In this document: positions 42,905 to 52,994 of the stretch, one piece after another
How the letters are laid out: each line of letters begins with the position of its first letter
Position numbering within the stretch: the first letter of the stretch is position 1
NCBI GenBank assembly: GCA_034006265.1
Contig: JAVETB010000004.1
Coordinates: 1 to 64,000, forward strand
Length of the DNA: 64,000 bases
Reading direction: 5' to 3'
Source: Syntrophus sp034006265
GTDB taxonomy: Bacteria; Desulfobacterota; Syntrophia; Syntrophales; Syntrophaceae
Notes under the pieces: model-generated
Database searches by the model: none
Told to the model about the DNA's origin: nothing
What the model saw: the letters and a program-made list of their open reading frames with translations, nothing else
Made by a program: the position numbers and the translations under genes

Positions 42905-44236
42905 GTGAGTGAACTGAGCGCTGCGGTGAAGGTTGAAGAAATCAGTCCTGTAAAGAAGAAGATGACCATCGATGTACCCTGGACGGATGTCAAGAAGGAG
43001 AGGGACGCCGTATACCGTAATTACAGCAGAAAAGCAAAAATCAAGGGCTTTCGGCAGGGAAAAATCCCGAGAAAGATTCTTGAAATTCATTATAAAGACT
43101 ATGTAGAGGAAGAAACGATCTCCAATCTAGTCAATAAATTCATCGAAAATGTTCTGAAGGAGCATGAGATTAAGGCGGTCGGTAAGCCGGAGATCGATGA
43201 GAAGGGGATTGAAGAAGAGAAGGGTTTTTCTTTTTCCGCGACCTTCGAGGTGGAGCCAGAGATCGACCCTGAGGGTTACCTGAACATGAATCTCGAGAAA
43301 GAAGAGCTCGTCGTTACAGACCAGGAGGTGGATAGCCGTCTTGACGAGATCAGAAAAATGTTCGGTACGCTGGAGGAGGTAACCGTTGACCGTGAAATAC
43401 AGAACGGGGATTTCGTCACGATTGATTTTGAAGGTTCTGTTGAAGGTGAAACTCCCGAAGAGATGAAGAGGAACGACTATTTTCTGGAAATCGGCTCCAA
43501 AACGATGGTTCCCGGATTCGAGGATCAACTCATCGGAGAGAAGGTCGGAACAACAAAAGGAATAAAAATTGTATTCCCTGAAGACTACCAAGTCCGGAAT
43601 GTCGCCGGAAAAGAGGCGGAATTTACCGTCACGATCAAAACCCTCAAAGAGAAAAAGCTCCCGGAACTCAATGAAGACTTCGTCAAGAATTTTGAGAAGT
43701 ATGAATCACTTGAGGCTCTGAAAGCAGACGTGAGAAAGTCCATCCTCGAGGAGCAGGAAAGAAAGATCAATGATGAACTGGCCAAGCAGATCGTGGACAA
43801 ACTGCTTGAGCAGAATACCTTTGAAGTGCCGGCAGCCTATGTCGAGCAGCAGATCTATTTCATGATCATGGAGGCCCAGAAACGGCTCATCTCCACAGGG
43901 ATGGATCCGCAGATGATCGCCCAGGTGAGTTCTTCATGGCGCGACAAATACCGGGATGAGGCCGTGAGGATTGTAAAATCCTCTCTCCTGCTGAAGAATA
44001 TCGCCAAGAAAGAGGCGTTGGAGGCAACGGATGAGGAACTGGAAACGCGCCTGAGAGAAATCGCCCAGCAGTATTCGCAGGGCTATGAAAAAGTGGCCGA
44101 GTCTTTTGACGACAACATGAAGGAAAACGTCAAAAGTGACATCCTCAATAAGAAAATCTTTGAGTATATCGAGAATAAGGCCGATATAAAAATGGTTCAG
44201 AAGAGGGATTCCTCATCAGAGGAGGAAAAGAAATGA
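42905..44236 (+). CDS. tig: Trigger factor
   Basis: Trigger factor is the ribosome-bound chaperone and prolyl isomerase. The 443-residue protein shows the ribosome-binding signature GFRQGKIPRKILE (about 41-53), the FKBP-like domain with NGDFVTIDFEGSVEGE and MVPGFEDQLIGEKVG, and the long helical C-terminal arms. GTG at 42905 is the start, behind AAGGAGTCAATATC. It overlaps clpP by four bases and leads the quality-control operon. Confidence 0.96.
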   Translation: MSELSAAVKVEEISPVKKKMTIDVPWTDVKKERDAVYRNYSRKAKIKGFRQGKIPRKILEIHYKDYVEEETISNLVNKFIENVLKEHEIKAVGKPEIDEKGIEEEKGFSFSATFEVEPEIDPEGYLNMNLEKEELVVTDQEVDSRLDEIRKMFGTLEEVTVDREIQNGDFVTIDFEGSVEGETPEEMKRNDYFLEIGSKTMVPGFEDQLIGEKVGTTKGIKIVFPEDYQVRNVAGKEAEFTVTIKTLKEKKLPELNEDFVKNFEKYESLEALKADVRKSILEEQERKINDELAKQIVDKLLEQNTFEVPAAYVEQQIYFMIMEAQKRLISTGMDPQMIAQVSSSWRDKYRDEAVRIVKSSLLLKNIAKKEALEATDEELETRLREIAQQYSQGYEKVAESFDDNMKENVKSDILNKKIFEYIENKADIKMVQKRDSSSEEEKK

Positions 44237-44817
44237 ATCTCATTCCAATGGTAGTCCAGCAGGATGGTCGAGGCGAGCGGGCATACGATATCTACTCCCG
44301 GCTATTAAAGGACCGGATCGTCTTTCTGGGAACCCCGATCGATGACGAAGTGGCGAACCTCATTATTGCTCAACTGCTCTTTCTCGAGTCGGAAGATCCG
44401 GACAAGGAAATCTTTTTTTATCTGAATACCCCTGGTGGTCACATCAGTTCCGGAATGGCGATCTATGATACGATGCAATACATTAAGCCCCCCGTCGCCA
44501 CGGTCTGTGTCGGTCAGGCGGCCAGTATGGGAGCTTTGCTGCTGGCAGCAGGAGAGAGGGGGAAGCGATCCGCCCTGCCACACTCAAGAATCCTGATCCA
44601 CCAGCCCCTTGGCGGGTTTCAGGGCCAGGCAACCGATATCGACATTCAGGCGAAGGAGATTCTTCGATTGAAGGATGAACTGAGCATCATTCTCTCGGAT
44701 TTGACGGGGCAGCCCATGGAGAGGATCAAGACTGATACGGAGCGGGATTATTACATGACGAGCCGGCAGGCTAAGGAATATGGAATCATAGATGAAATTA
44801 TCCTGAAGAGGACTTAA
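44233..44817 (+). CDS. clpP: ATP-dependent Clp protease proteolytic subunit
   Basis: The 194-residue serine protease has the family start NLIPMVVQQDGRGERAYDIY, the nucleophile serine in GQAASMGALLLAAG (about residue 98), the histidine in ALPHSRILIHQPLGG (about 123) and the aspartate near 172. ClpP forms the two-ring chamber fed by ClpX. ATG overlaps the tig stop, and clpX follows after 18 bases. Confidence 0.98.
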   Translation: MNLIPMVVQQDGRGERAYDIYSRLLKDRIVFLGTPIDDEVANLIIAQLLFLESEDPDKEIFFYLNTPGGHISSGMAIYDTMQYIKPPVATVCVGQAASMGALLLAAGERGKRSALPHSRILIHQPLGGFQGQATDIDIQAKEILRLKDELSIILSDLTGQPMERIKTDTERDYYMTSRQAKEYGIIDEIILKRT

Positions 44818-44835
44818 TCCAACGAGGAAGAAGTA

Positions 44836-46098
44836 ATGGGTAGAAAAACAGATGGTTATACCAAGGGACAGGAGATGCTTTTTTGTTCCTTTTGCGGGAA
44901 AACGCAAAGTGAAGTCAAAAAGCTCGTTGCCGGCCCGACGGCTTACATTTGCGATGAATGCATCGAGCTTTGCCGCTGCATCGTTGAAGAGGAGCGCACG
45001 ACGGATTCAGGGCTGGACATTTCGAAAAGCATTCCCCAGCCACGGATGATCAAGGAGTTTCTGGATCAGTATGTTGTCGGCCAGGAGAGGCCCAAGAAGG
45101 TTCTTTCCGTTGCCGTATACAATCACTACAAGCGGCTTTCCTCGCCAAGCGACAATGATGGAGTGGAGATTCAAAAAAGCAATGTCCTGTTGATTGGGCC
45201 CACCGGATCAGGGAAAACCCTCCTGGCAAAGACCCTGGCGAAGCTATTGAACGTTCCCTTTACGATTGCCGATGCGACGACGCTGACCGAAGCCGGATAC
45301 GTTGGGGAAGATGTGGAAAACATCATTCTCAGCCTCCTGCAGAATGCTGATTATGATGTGGAAAAGGCGTCGAAGGGCATCGTCTATATTGATGAAATTG
45401 ACAAGATCGCGAAAAAATCGGGAAATCCCTCCATTACAAGAGATGTGTCGGGCGAGGGTGTTCAGCAGGCCCTTCTGAAAATCATCGAAGGGACAATGGC
45501 CAACATTCCGCCGAAAGGTGGAAGAAAACACCCTCAGCAGGAATTCATACAGGTTGATACAACGGGCATCCTGTTCATCTGCGGGGGCGCCTTCAACGAC
45601 CTGCCCGATATCATCGCAAATCGCATCGGGGTCAATGCCATGGGGTTCGGGGCGGACATCAAAGGCAAACGGGATCGGAAGATCGGAGAACTGCTTTCAG
45701 AAGTCCAGCCCGAGGATCTGCTCAAGTGCGGTCTCATCCCCGAGTTCGTGGGAAGATTGCCGGTCATTGCACCGCTGAACGAACTGGACGAGGATGAATT
45801 GATCCGGATTCTGGTGGAACCCAAGGATGCCATCATAAAGCAGTACACAAAGGCCTTTGAGCGCGAAAATGTGAAGCTCCGATTTACGGACAGCGCCCTT
45901 CGTACCGTGGCCAAATTGGCCGTGGAAAGGAAATCCGGGGCCAGGGGGCTGCGGGCCATCCTGGAAAACGCCATGCTGGATGTCATGTACGACATCCCAT
46001 CTCAGCAGGAGCTGCGGGAGTGCGTCATCAATGACGATGTTGTGTTGAACAGGGCCCAGCCCATCCTGCTTTTTGAAAAGAAATCGGAATCGGCCTGA
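44836..46098 (+). CDS. clpX: Clp protease ATPase subunit ClpX
   Basis: ClpX unfolds tagged proteins and passes them to ClpP. The 420-residue protein begins with the C4 zinc-binding domain (CSFC and CDEC, about 17-42), then the AAA+ domain with Walker A GPTGSGKTLLAKTLA (about 122), Walker B IVYIDEIDKI, the RKH pore-loop region, the IGF-type ClpP-binding loop region and the sensor-2 KSGARGLRAI. It lies between clpP and lon. Confidence 0.98.
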   Translation: MGRKTDGYTKGQEMLFCSFCGKTQSEVKKLVAGPTAYICDECIELCRCIVEEERTTDSGLDISKSIPQPRMIKEFLDQYVVGQERPKKVLSVAVYNHYKRLSSPSDNDGVEIQKSNVLLIGPTGSGKTLLAKTLAKLLNVPFTIADATTLTEAGYVGEDVENIILSLLQNADYDVEKASKGIVYIDEIDKIAKKSGNPSITRDVSGEGVQQALLKIIEGTMANIPPKGGRKHPQQEFIQVDTTGILFICGGAFNDLPDIIANRIGVNAMGFGADIKGKRDRKIGELLSEVQPEDLLKCGLIPEFVGRLPVIAPLNELDEDELIRILVEPKDAIIKQYTKAFERENVKLRFTDSALRTVAKLAVERKSGARGLRAILENAMLDVMYDIPSQQELRECVINDDVVLNRAQPILLFEKKSESA

Positions 46099-46148
46099 GC
46101 CGTTTTTGAAAAAGAGAAAGATCAGAATAAAAGGCGAGAAAGACTAAA

Positions 46149-48584
46149 ATGTTTGATTTTATAAAGAACAGGGAAAAAAATAATGTCATTTTCCTTCCTC
46201 TTCTGCCCCTGAGGGATGTGGTGGTGTTTCCGCACAGCATCGTTCCTCTTTTTGTCGGGCGGGAGAAATCCATCGCGGCACTCGAATCCGCCATGAAGGA
46301 GGAGAAGGGCATTTTCATGGTAGCGCAGAAAAATGCCAAGAAGGATGATCCTGTTGAAGAGGATATCTACAAGATCGGAACGGTAGGAATCATCATCCAG
46401 TTATTGAGACTTCCCGACGGTACGGTCAAGGTATTGGTGGAAGGCAAAAAGCGGGCACTCGTTAAGGAGTACATGCCGAATGAGGAATACTTCTATGTGA
46501 ATGTCGAAGAGATTGATGAATCTGAAAATCGGGATGTCGTCAGGACGGAAGCCTTGGTGAGAAGCATCAACACGGCCTTTGAAAATTATGTAAAGCTGAG
46601 CAAGAAGGTGCATGTCGAAATGGTTGGTACGATTGCCGCCATTGATGACCCTTCAAAACTGGCCGATGTGGTTGCCTCCCACATCAACCTGAAGCTTGAA
46701 GACAAGCAGAAAATCCTTGAAATATTTGACGTTAACGAGCGTTTAGAGGCCATCTACGCGATGATTCTTTCTGAGATTGAAATCCTTGAAGTCGAAGAAA
46801 AAATCAAGAGGCGCGTCAAGAAGCAGATGGAGAAAACTCAGAAAGATTATTATCTCAATGAGCAGATGCGCGCCATTCAGAAGGAAATGGGCGAAAAAGA
46901 TGAGTTTAAGAATGAAATAGCCGAGTTGGAAAAGCGCCTGAAGCAGAAGAAATTGTCTGAGGAAGCGGCCAAGAAAGTACGACAGGAAATCAAGAAGCTG
47001 CAGATGATGGCGCCGATGTCCGCCGAAGCCACCGTCGTTCGAAATTACATCGACTGGATCCTGGATATGCCATGGACGGAAAGGACGGAGAACGCCTATA
47101 CCCTGAAGCAGTCGGAGGCCATCCTGGAAGAGGATCATTACGGGCTCGAAAAGGTAAAGGAGCGAATCCTTGAATACCTGGCCGTTCAGACCCTGGTCCG
47201 GAAGAATAAGGGTTCCATCCTCTGTCTCGTCGGACCTCCCGGTGTCGGAAAAACTTCCATCGCCAAGTCTGTGGCAAGGGCTACGAACAGGAAGTTTGTT
47301 CGACTTTCGCTCGGGGGAGTCCGAGACGAAGCGGAAATCCGCGGCCACCGGAGAACCTATATCGGCGCACTGCCGGGCAAGATCATCCAGCTTCTGAAGA
47401 AGGCCGGTTCAAACAATCCTGTTTTCTGTCTGGATGAAGTGGACAAGTTGAGCTCGGATTTTCGAGGCGATCCATCCTCCGCCCTGCTGGAAGTTCTTGA
47501 TCCGGAACAGAACTATGCCTTCAACGACAATTATCTGGAAGTCGACTACGATCTCTCCGATGTGATGTTCATTACCACGGCCAATGTGCTGCAGACCATA
47601 CCGGCTCCTCTGCAGGACCGGATGGAGGTGATCCGGATTGCGGGGTACACGGAACCGGAAAAGATGAACATTGCCAAGAAATTCTTGGTCAACAAGGAAA
47701 TGGAGGCGAACGGACTGAATTCAGAGCAGATAGAATTTACAGATGGCGCCCTCCAGACCATTATTCGCCAATATACAAGGGAAGCCGGGGTCAGAAACCT
47801 TGAGAGGGAAATCGCCTCGATCTGCAGAAAAGTTGCCCGTGAAATCGTGACGAACGGCGGAAAGGGAAAGATTAGGATCACCTCGAAAGTCGTTACCAGG
47901 TATCTGGGGGTTCCCAAGCATCGACATGGCGAAGCGGAGGGGAAGGATGAAATCGGGATTACGGTAGGTCTTGCCTGGACAGAGGTGGGAGGAGAGCTCC
48001 TTGTGGTGGAGGCTTCCATTGTCAAGGGAACCGGCAAGCTTATCATGACGGGCAAACTGGGCGAGGTTATGCAGGAATCCGCACAGGCCGCTTTGACGTA
48101 CGTCCGCTCCCGGGCTGACGTCTTTGGATTGGCCGAAGACTTTTACAAGGACGTGGACATCCATGTTCATGTCCCTGAGGGAGCCATACCGAAAGACGGG
48201 CCATCCGCCGGAATTGCCATGGTGACGTCCATAACGTCGGCCTTTTCCAGGAGAAAGGTTCGCGGTGATCTGGCGATGACCGGAGAGATCACCCTGCGTG
48301 GCCGTGTCCTGCCAATCGGAGGATTGAAGGAAAAGCTGCTGGCCGCCCATCGGGCAAACATAAAAACCGTCGTTATTCCAAAAGAGAATGAGAGAGATCT
48401 CGATGAAGTGCCGGCGAACATCCTGAAGACACTGGAGATCATCCGGGTCGATCACGTGGACGAGGTCCTGAAGGTTGCTTTGCTCAAGGAAGAAAAGGGC
48501 TCGGCACCGGAGTTTTCCGGAGAGCCCCCCTGCTTTGACACTTCCAAGATAGCGACCGTTAATCCACCGCGACTGGCGAGCTGA
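46149..48584 (+). CDS. lon: ATP-dependent protease Lon
   Basis: The 811-residue LonA protein has the N-terminal substrate-binding domain (LPLLPLRDVVVFPHSIVPL at the start), a helical linker, the AAA+ module with GPPGVGKTSIAKSVA (about 360), and the C-terminal protease domain with the catalytic serine in PKDGPSAGIAM (about 683) and the lysine in GGLKEKLLAAHRANI (about 725). It degrades damaged and regulatory proteins. It follows clpX after 50 bases, completing tig-clpP-clpX-lon. Confidence 0.98.
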   Translation: MFDFIKNREKNNVIFLPLLPLRDVVVFPHSIVPLFVGREKSIAALESAMKEEKGIFMVAQKNAKKDDPVEEDIYKIGTVGIIIQLLRLPDGTVKVLVEGKKRALVKEYMPNEEYFYVNVEEIDESENRDVVRTEALVRSINTAFENYVKLSKKVHVEMVGTIAAIDDPSKLADVVASHINLKLEDKQKILEIFDVNERLEAIYAMILSEIEILEVEEKIKRRVKKQMEKTQKDYYLNEQMRAIQKEMGEKDEFKNEIAELEKRLKQKKLSEEAAKKVRQEIKKLQMMAPMSAEATVVRNYIDWILDMPWTERTENAYTLKQSEAILEEDHYGLEKVKERILEYLAVQTLVRKNKGSILCLVGPPGVGKTSIAKSVARATNRKFVRLSLGGVRDEAEIRGHRRTYIGALPGKIIQLLKKAGSNNPVFCLDEVDKLSSDFRGDPSSALLEVLDPEQNYAFNDNYLEVDYDLSDVMFITTANVLQTIPAPLQDRMEVIRIAGYTEPEKMNIAKKFLVNKEMEANGLNSEQIEFTDGALQTIIRQYTREAGVRNLEREIASICRKVAREIVTNGGKGKIRITSKVVTRYLGVPKHRHGEAEGKDEIGITVGLAWTEVGGELLVVEASIVKGTGKLIMTGKLGEVMQESAQAALTYVRSRADVFGLAEDFYKDVDIHVHVPEGAIPKDGPSAGIAMVTSITSAFSRRKVRGDLAMTGEITLRGRVLPIGGLKEKLLAAHRANIKTVVIPKENERDLDEVPANILKTLEIIRVDHVDEVLKVALLKEEKGSAPEFSGEPPCFDTSKIATVNPPRLAS

Positions 48585-48646
48585 CGGCTCCAGCACTTGA
48601 GAAAAGAATTTCGGGAAGAATAACGTTTTGTAAGCCTATTTATCGC

Positions 48647-48675
48647 TTGACATTGCCGGGCTTTGCTGTTAGAAA
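48647..48675 (+). promoter_or_regulatory. Promoter for tRNA-Val/tRNA-Asp
   Basis: TTGACA at 48647-48652 precedes TAGAAA at 48670-48675 by 17 bases. tRNA-Val starts at 48702 and tRNA-Asp follows without an intervening terminator. Confidence 0.6.
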
Positions 48676-48701
48676 TCCAACCCTGCGATAGGTAAGAGCA
48701 A

Positions 48702-48777
48702 GGGCGGGTAGCTCAGCTGGGAGAGCGCCACGCTTACACCGTGGATGTCACAGGTTCGAGTCCTGTTCCGCCTACCA
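48702..48777 (+). tRNA. tRNA-Val (UAC)
   Basis: The 76-nt sequence folds with acceptor GGGCGGG/TCCGCCT (G-U at both ends), anticodon stem CCACG/CGTGG around CTTACAC (anticodon UAC), a GGTTCGAGTCC T arm and encoded CCA. Confidence 0.96.
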
Positions 48778-48828
48778 TAAAGCATGGTGGGAATGCTGCG
48801 AAAGAGCAGGAGAGTTGTATAACATAGC

Positions 48829-48905
48829 GGGGTCGTAGTTAAGTTGGTTATAACGCCGGCCTGTCACGCCGGAGGGCGAGGGTTCGAGTCCCTTCGGCCC
48901 CGCCA
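48829..48905 (+). tRNA. tRNA-Asp (GUC)
   Basis: The 77-nt sequence has acceptor GGGGTCG/CGGCCCC, anticodon stem CCGGC/GCCGG around CTGTCAC (anticodon GUC), discriminator G73 and encoded CCA. It lies 51 bases after tRNA-Val and probably shares its transcript. Confidence 0.97.
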
Positions 48906-48913
48906 GATCATAG

Positions 48914-48950
48914 AGAAAGGGGCCAATGAAAAGTTGGCCCCTTTCTTGTT
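48914..48950 (+). terminator. Rho-independent terminator after tRNA-Asp
   Basis: AGAAAGGGGCCAA at 48914-48926 pairs with TTGGCCCCTTTCT ending at 48946, followed by TGTTT. Confidence 0.9.
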
Positions 48951-49107
48951 TCATTCAATGGAAATTATCGATCCTGTAACCCTCCCTTCTTGGTTTTATT
49001 TGAAAAATACGATGCCTGCTGTCGCCATTTAACCGCAACAGGAAATTGCGGAAGATCAAGCCCCGTTCATCAGGGAGAACACAGAATTCAGCAAAAAAGG
49101 TGATGCC

Positions 49108-49980
49108 ATGAAATATGAGGGATCCATTTATCGTCCACCAAGCGAAGCTTACAGCTTGTTGATTCAAGTTTCTACGGGCTGTTCACATAACAAGTGCACA
49201 TTTTGTCCCTGTTTCAAGGACAAGAAATTCCGAATCAAGAGCTTTGATGAAATCGAAGAAGATATTGTCGAGGCCAGCCGCTATTCTTCCGTCGGCAAGG
49301 TATTCCTCTGCGATGGCGATGCCTTGATCATACCGCAGAAAAAGCTGCTTCCTGTTTTTGAAGCCATCAACAGCCGCCTTAGAGGTGTGGAGCGGATCGG
49401 GCTGTACGGAAACGCCAAGAGCATTCTGAGAAAAACATCCAACGAATTGAAGGAGCTCAAAAGTCTCGGATTGCAGATCGTTTATCTAGGCGTTGAGACT
49501 GGAAACGAGGAGATATTGAGAGATATCCGGAAGGGCGTGACCTATGCTCAGCTTGTTGAGGCGGGTCGCAAAATCAAGGATGCGGGCATTCAGCTTTCCG
49601 TAACGGTTCTACTGGGCATAGGAGGCGTGGAAAAAAGTACGGAGCATGCAGCCGACACCGCGCGGATCTTGACGGACATCGATCCTGATTATGCCAGCGC
49701 CTTAACGGTTATGATCGTCCCCGGAACACCCTTGTATGAGAACTATCTTCAGGGAAGATTCGTCCTGCCCGACGAGTTCGGATGCCTGAAGGAGATCGAG
49801 CTCATGATCGATCAATCCAACTTTACGAATTGTTTCTTTGCATCAAATCACGCATCCAATTATTACCCGGTAAAAGCCAACCTGCCTCAAGACAGAGAAA
49901 AAACGCTGCGCCTTCTTGCCGATGTTATTAAGAGGGGACAGCGCAGTATGCTGCGATCCGAACATTTGCGCGCCCTGTGA
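49108..49980 (+). CDS. Radical SAM protein
   Basis: The 290-residue protein carries the radical SAM cysteine motif CxxxxCxxC-like in STGCSHNKCTFCPC (cysteines at about 25, 30 and 33, spaced CSHNKCTFC as in an Elp3/oxygen-independent coproporphyrinogen oxidase-like core), VFLCDGDALIIP, and GVETGNEEILRDIRKGVT, the GGE-like and SAM-ribose regions. The reaction is unknown. AAAGGTGATGCC precedes ATG 49108. It is a single gene between the tRNA block and lnt. Confidence 0.85.
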   Translation: MKYEGSIYRPPSEAYSLLIQVSTGCSHNKCTFCPCFKDKKFRIKSFDEIEEDIVEASRYSSVGKVFLCDGDALIIPQKKLLPVFEAINSRLRGVERIGLYGNAKSILRKTSNELKELKSLGLQIVYLGVETGNEEILRDIRKGVTYAQLVEAGRKIKDAGIQLSVTVLLGIGGVEKSTEHAADTARILTDIDPDYASALTVMIVPGTPLYENYLQGRFVLPDEFGCLKEIELMIDQSNFTNCFFASNHASNYYPVKANLPQDREKTLRLLADVIKRGQRSMLRSEHLRAL

Positions 49981-50148
49981 CGTTTTCAGGTTGAGAAAGC
50001 GTGATTAAGGAGCCCGGGAGAGTCAACGGGCCATTCTACGAGAACCTGGCATCCGGTGGCTTTCGAGCGCAGAGGATCCCTGGCTTTCAAATGGAGCGAA
50101 TGGAATGACGTTGGACGCGGCACAGAGACGCCGAGGTAGAAATTAGAC

Positions 50149-51714
50149 GTGAAGTTTTCAAACGAGTTGTTTTCAAGACAATCCATTCCGGCCGCCCTGC
50201 TGTCAAGTCTGCTCCTGCTGCTGTCCTTCCCAAAATTCGGTACCGGCCTTCTGGCATGGATTGCCCTGGTTCCGTTTTTTTATTCCCTGCGGGGAAAAAC
50301 GGTTGCCCAGGGAGCAAAATCGGGCTTTTGTGTCGGGATGCTCTTTTATGTCGGCCTCATCTATTGGATCGTTTACGTCATTGTCGTTTATGGAAATCTT
50401 CCCTACTTTGCCGGGATCGCACTGATGCTGCTGCTGGCAGCCTATCTGAGCCTTTATTTCGCCTTGTTTGCGGCAGGTATCATTTATCTGAAAAGCAGGG
50501 ATATCCCCCTGATTCTTTCCGCTCCGCTCCTTTGGGTCGTTCTCGAATTCATAAAATCCAATTTTCTTGTAGGGTTCCCCTGGGAAAACCTCGGCCATTC
50601 ACAATATCTGCATTCCCGGCTCATTCAGATCGCCGATCTGACAGGCGGATACGGAATTTCATTCTTGATTGTTCTTGTCAATGCCATTGTTTATGATCTA
50701 TTAACATTACGGAATGCACGAAAAAAAGCCCTCATCGAAGTGGCCCTGGGCGTGGTGCTGATGGCTTCCGTGTGCCTTTACGGGATACTGAGGGAAACGC
50801 AGGTTCACGAAGCCGTCACCATGTCTCCATCAACGCAGGTGTCTCTGATACAGGGAAATGTCGATCAGAGCGTGAAATGGAGCCCTCTGTATCAAAAAGA
50901 AACGATGGAGATTTACCACGCTCTGTCTCTGGCCGCTAAAAACGTTTCTGTGCCCGGCATGCTCGTCTGGCCGGAGACCGCCGTCCCCTTCTATTTCCAG
51001 AATGTGGACGACATGCACCTGAGAATCGTGTCCCTGGCCCTGCAAACGGGAAGCTGGCTGCTTTTCGGTAGCCCCAGTTACGCTGATGATGAGGCCGGGA
51101 CTACATTTGCGAACAGCGCATTTCTCCTGTCCCCCGAGGGGGAAACCGTCGCCCGATACGACAAAGTGCACTTGGTGCCTTATGGGGAATATGTTCCCTT
51201 GCGGCGTTTTTTCCCTTTTATTAAAAAGCTCACGGCTGGCATCGGGGACTTCAAGTCCGGAGAAGGCTTTTTTCCCATGGAGGCAGGTGGCAGAAAAATC
51301 GGAGTCCTGATCTGCTACGAAGGCATTCTGGCCGAAGCAGGCAGAGCCTATAAGCGGCAAGGGGCTGAACTTCTCGTTAACATTACCAACGATGCCTGGT
51401 TCGGAAATACTTCCGCGCCCTATCAGCATCTGTCCATGACCGTTTTCCGCGCCGTTGAAAACCGGTTGTTTCTTGCCAGAGCCGCCAATACAGGAATTTC
51501 CGCCATTATCGATCCTACGGGAAAAATATTGAAGCAATCGGGAATATTTGAGAGAACGATACTGCAGGGTGAGATTAAATTTTTAAAAATACCGACCGTG
51601 TATTCCAGATACGGGGATCTGTTTGTTTATCTCTGCTTATTTATATTGGCATCCATTTATTTCATATCGGAAAGAAGGAGGAAAAAATGCTCGAAAATCT
51701 ACCAGCAGCAATAG
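50149..51714 (+). CDS. lnt: Apolipoprotein N-acyltransferase
   Basis: Lnt adds the third acyl chain to lipoproteins in the inner membrane. The 521-residue protein has seven or eight N-terminal membrane helices, then the nitrilase-like periplasmic domain with the triad: Glu in WPETAVPFYF (about 276), Lys in DKVHLVPYGEYVPL (about 338) and Cys in GVLICYEGI (about 388), and a last TM helix. GTG at 50149 follows GAGGTAGAAATTAGAC. It overlaps the prfB start by 28 bases. Confidence 0.96.
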   Translation: MKFSNELFSRQSIPAALLSSLLLLLSFPKFGTGLLAWIALVPFFYSLRGKTVAQGAKSGFCVGMLFYVGLIYWIVYVIVVYGNLPYFAGIALMLLLAAYLSLYFALFAAGIIYLKSRDIPLILSAPLLWVVLEFIKSNFLVGFPWENLGHSQYLHSRLIQIADLTGGYGISFLIVLVNAIVYDLLTLRNARKKALIEVALGVVLMASVCLYGILRETQVHEAVTMSPSTQVSLIQGNVDQSVKWSPLYQKETMEIYHALSLAAKNVSVPGMLVWPETAVPFYFQNVDDMHLRIVSLALQTGSWLLFGSPSYADDEAGTTFANSAFLLSPEGETVARYDKVHLVPYGEYVPLRRFFPFIKKLTAGIGDFKSGEGFFPMEAGGRKIGVLICYEGILAEAGRAYKRQGAELLVNITNDAWFGNTSAPYQHLSMTVFRAVENRLFLARAANTGISAIIDPTGKILKQSGIFERTILQGEIKFLKIPTVYSRYGDLFVYLCLFILASIYFISERRRKKCSKIYQQQ

Positions 51715-52776
51715 CCGAATTGGATAGAAAAATCAACTATCTAGGGGAGTGTCTTTGACATCCCTGAGAAAGAAAAACGGATCAAGGAGCTTGATACGGT
51801 TACACAGAAAGAGGATTTCTGGAGTGATCATGAGAAGGCCACTGCGATCCTGAAGGAAAAAAACAGCCTGACGGCGGCCGTGGATCACTGGAATTCAAAA
51901 CGGAAGGCCATTGTCGAGATACAGGTCATCTTTGAAATGGCTCTGGAGGAGCAGGATGATGCCGCGCTGGAAGATATAGCCGGTGAATTGAAGGCCCTGG
52001 CAAAATCCGTCCGGGAAGCGGAGCTGAAGCTGATGCTTGGCAGTGAACAGGACCCCATGAATGCCATCATCTCTATCCATGCCGGGGCCGGTGGAACGGA
52101 AGCCCAGGACTGGGCGGAAATGCTGATGAGAATGTATCTCCGCTGGGCGGAAAAGCGGGGATTCCAAACAACCATCATCGATTATCTTCCCGGCGATGAG
52201 GCTGGCATAAAAAGTGTTTCATTTACCCTCGAAGGGGAGTACGCATACGGTTACGCCAAGGCGGAGGTCGGTATCCATCGGTTGGTCCGCATTTCGCCCT
52301 TTGATGCCGGAGCGCGGAGGCACACATCCTTTGCCTCCGTTTTTGTCTATCCTGAGATTGATGATGAAATTGTCGTAGAGATCGATGAAAAGGATTTGCG
52401 GATCGACACCTACAGGTCGACAGGCGCCGGCGGCCAGCATGTCAACAAAACGGATTCAGCTGTTCGAATCACTCATGCCCCCACAGGTATTGTCGTCCAG
52501 TGCCAGAATGAGAGATCCCAGCACAAGAACAAAGCCATGGCCATGAAATACCTGAGATCCCGGATCTATGAGCTGAAACTCCGGGAGCAGAATGAAAAGA
52601 TGTCCGAAATCAACAAAACAAAGAAGGAGATCGCCTGGGGAAGTCAGATACGATCCTATGTCCTTCAGCCTTACAAAATGGTCAAGGACCACAGGACCAA
52701 CCTCGAGATCGGAAATGTGGGAAGGGTCCTGGATGGAGACATCGATGACTTGATAGAAGCCTACCTGATCCAGTAG
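51687..52776 (+). CDS. prfB: Peptide chain release factor 2, programmed +1 frameshift
   Basis: RF2 ends translation at UGA and UAA. The first 23 codons run from ATG 51687 (behind AAGAAGGAGGAAAAA) to CTT-TGA at 51753-51758, and the protein goes on in the +1 frame from GAC 51757 to 52776, giving about 362 residues. The classic frameshift site is complete: the internal AGGGGAG at 51743-51749 lies three bases before CTT TGA C. Later come the stop-codon reading SPF tripeptide (in RISPFDAGARRHTS) and the catalytic GGQ (in STGAGGQHVNKTDSAVR). RF2 levels thus control their own synthesis. It overlaps lnt. Confidence 0.97.
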
Positions 52777-52994
52777 GGCGGTAATTTGGTTATTTTTCAT
52801 CGAAATATCGCCTTCATGGCGACAAATTCGTGGTATGATGCGGATTATGCTTAGAAGAATGAGTAAAAATGTGGTATATGATCCCTACTACCAACATTGA
52901 TCCAACCGGACAACGGATTCGGATCATCTCAAAAACAAAAGTTAACTGGATAGTTGACTTCGATCTCTGCCGTTCCAGAAAGGAGTTCACCCGC

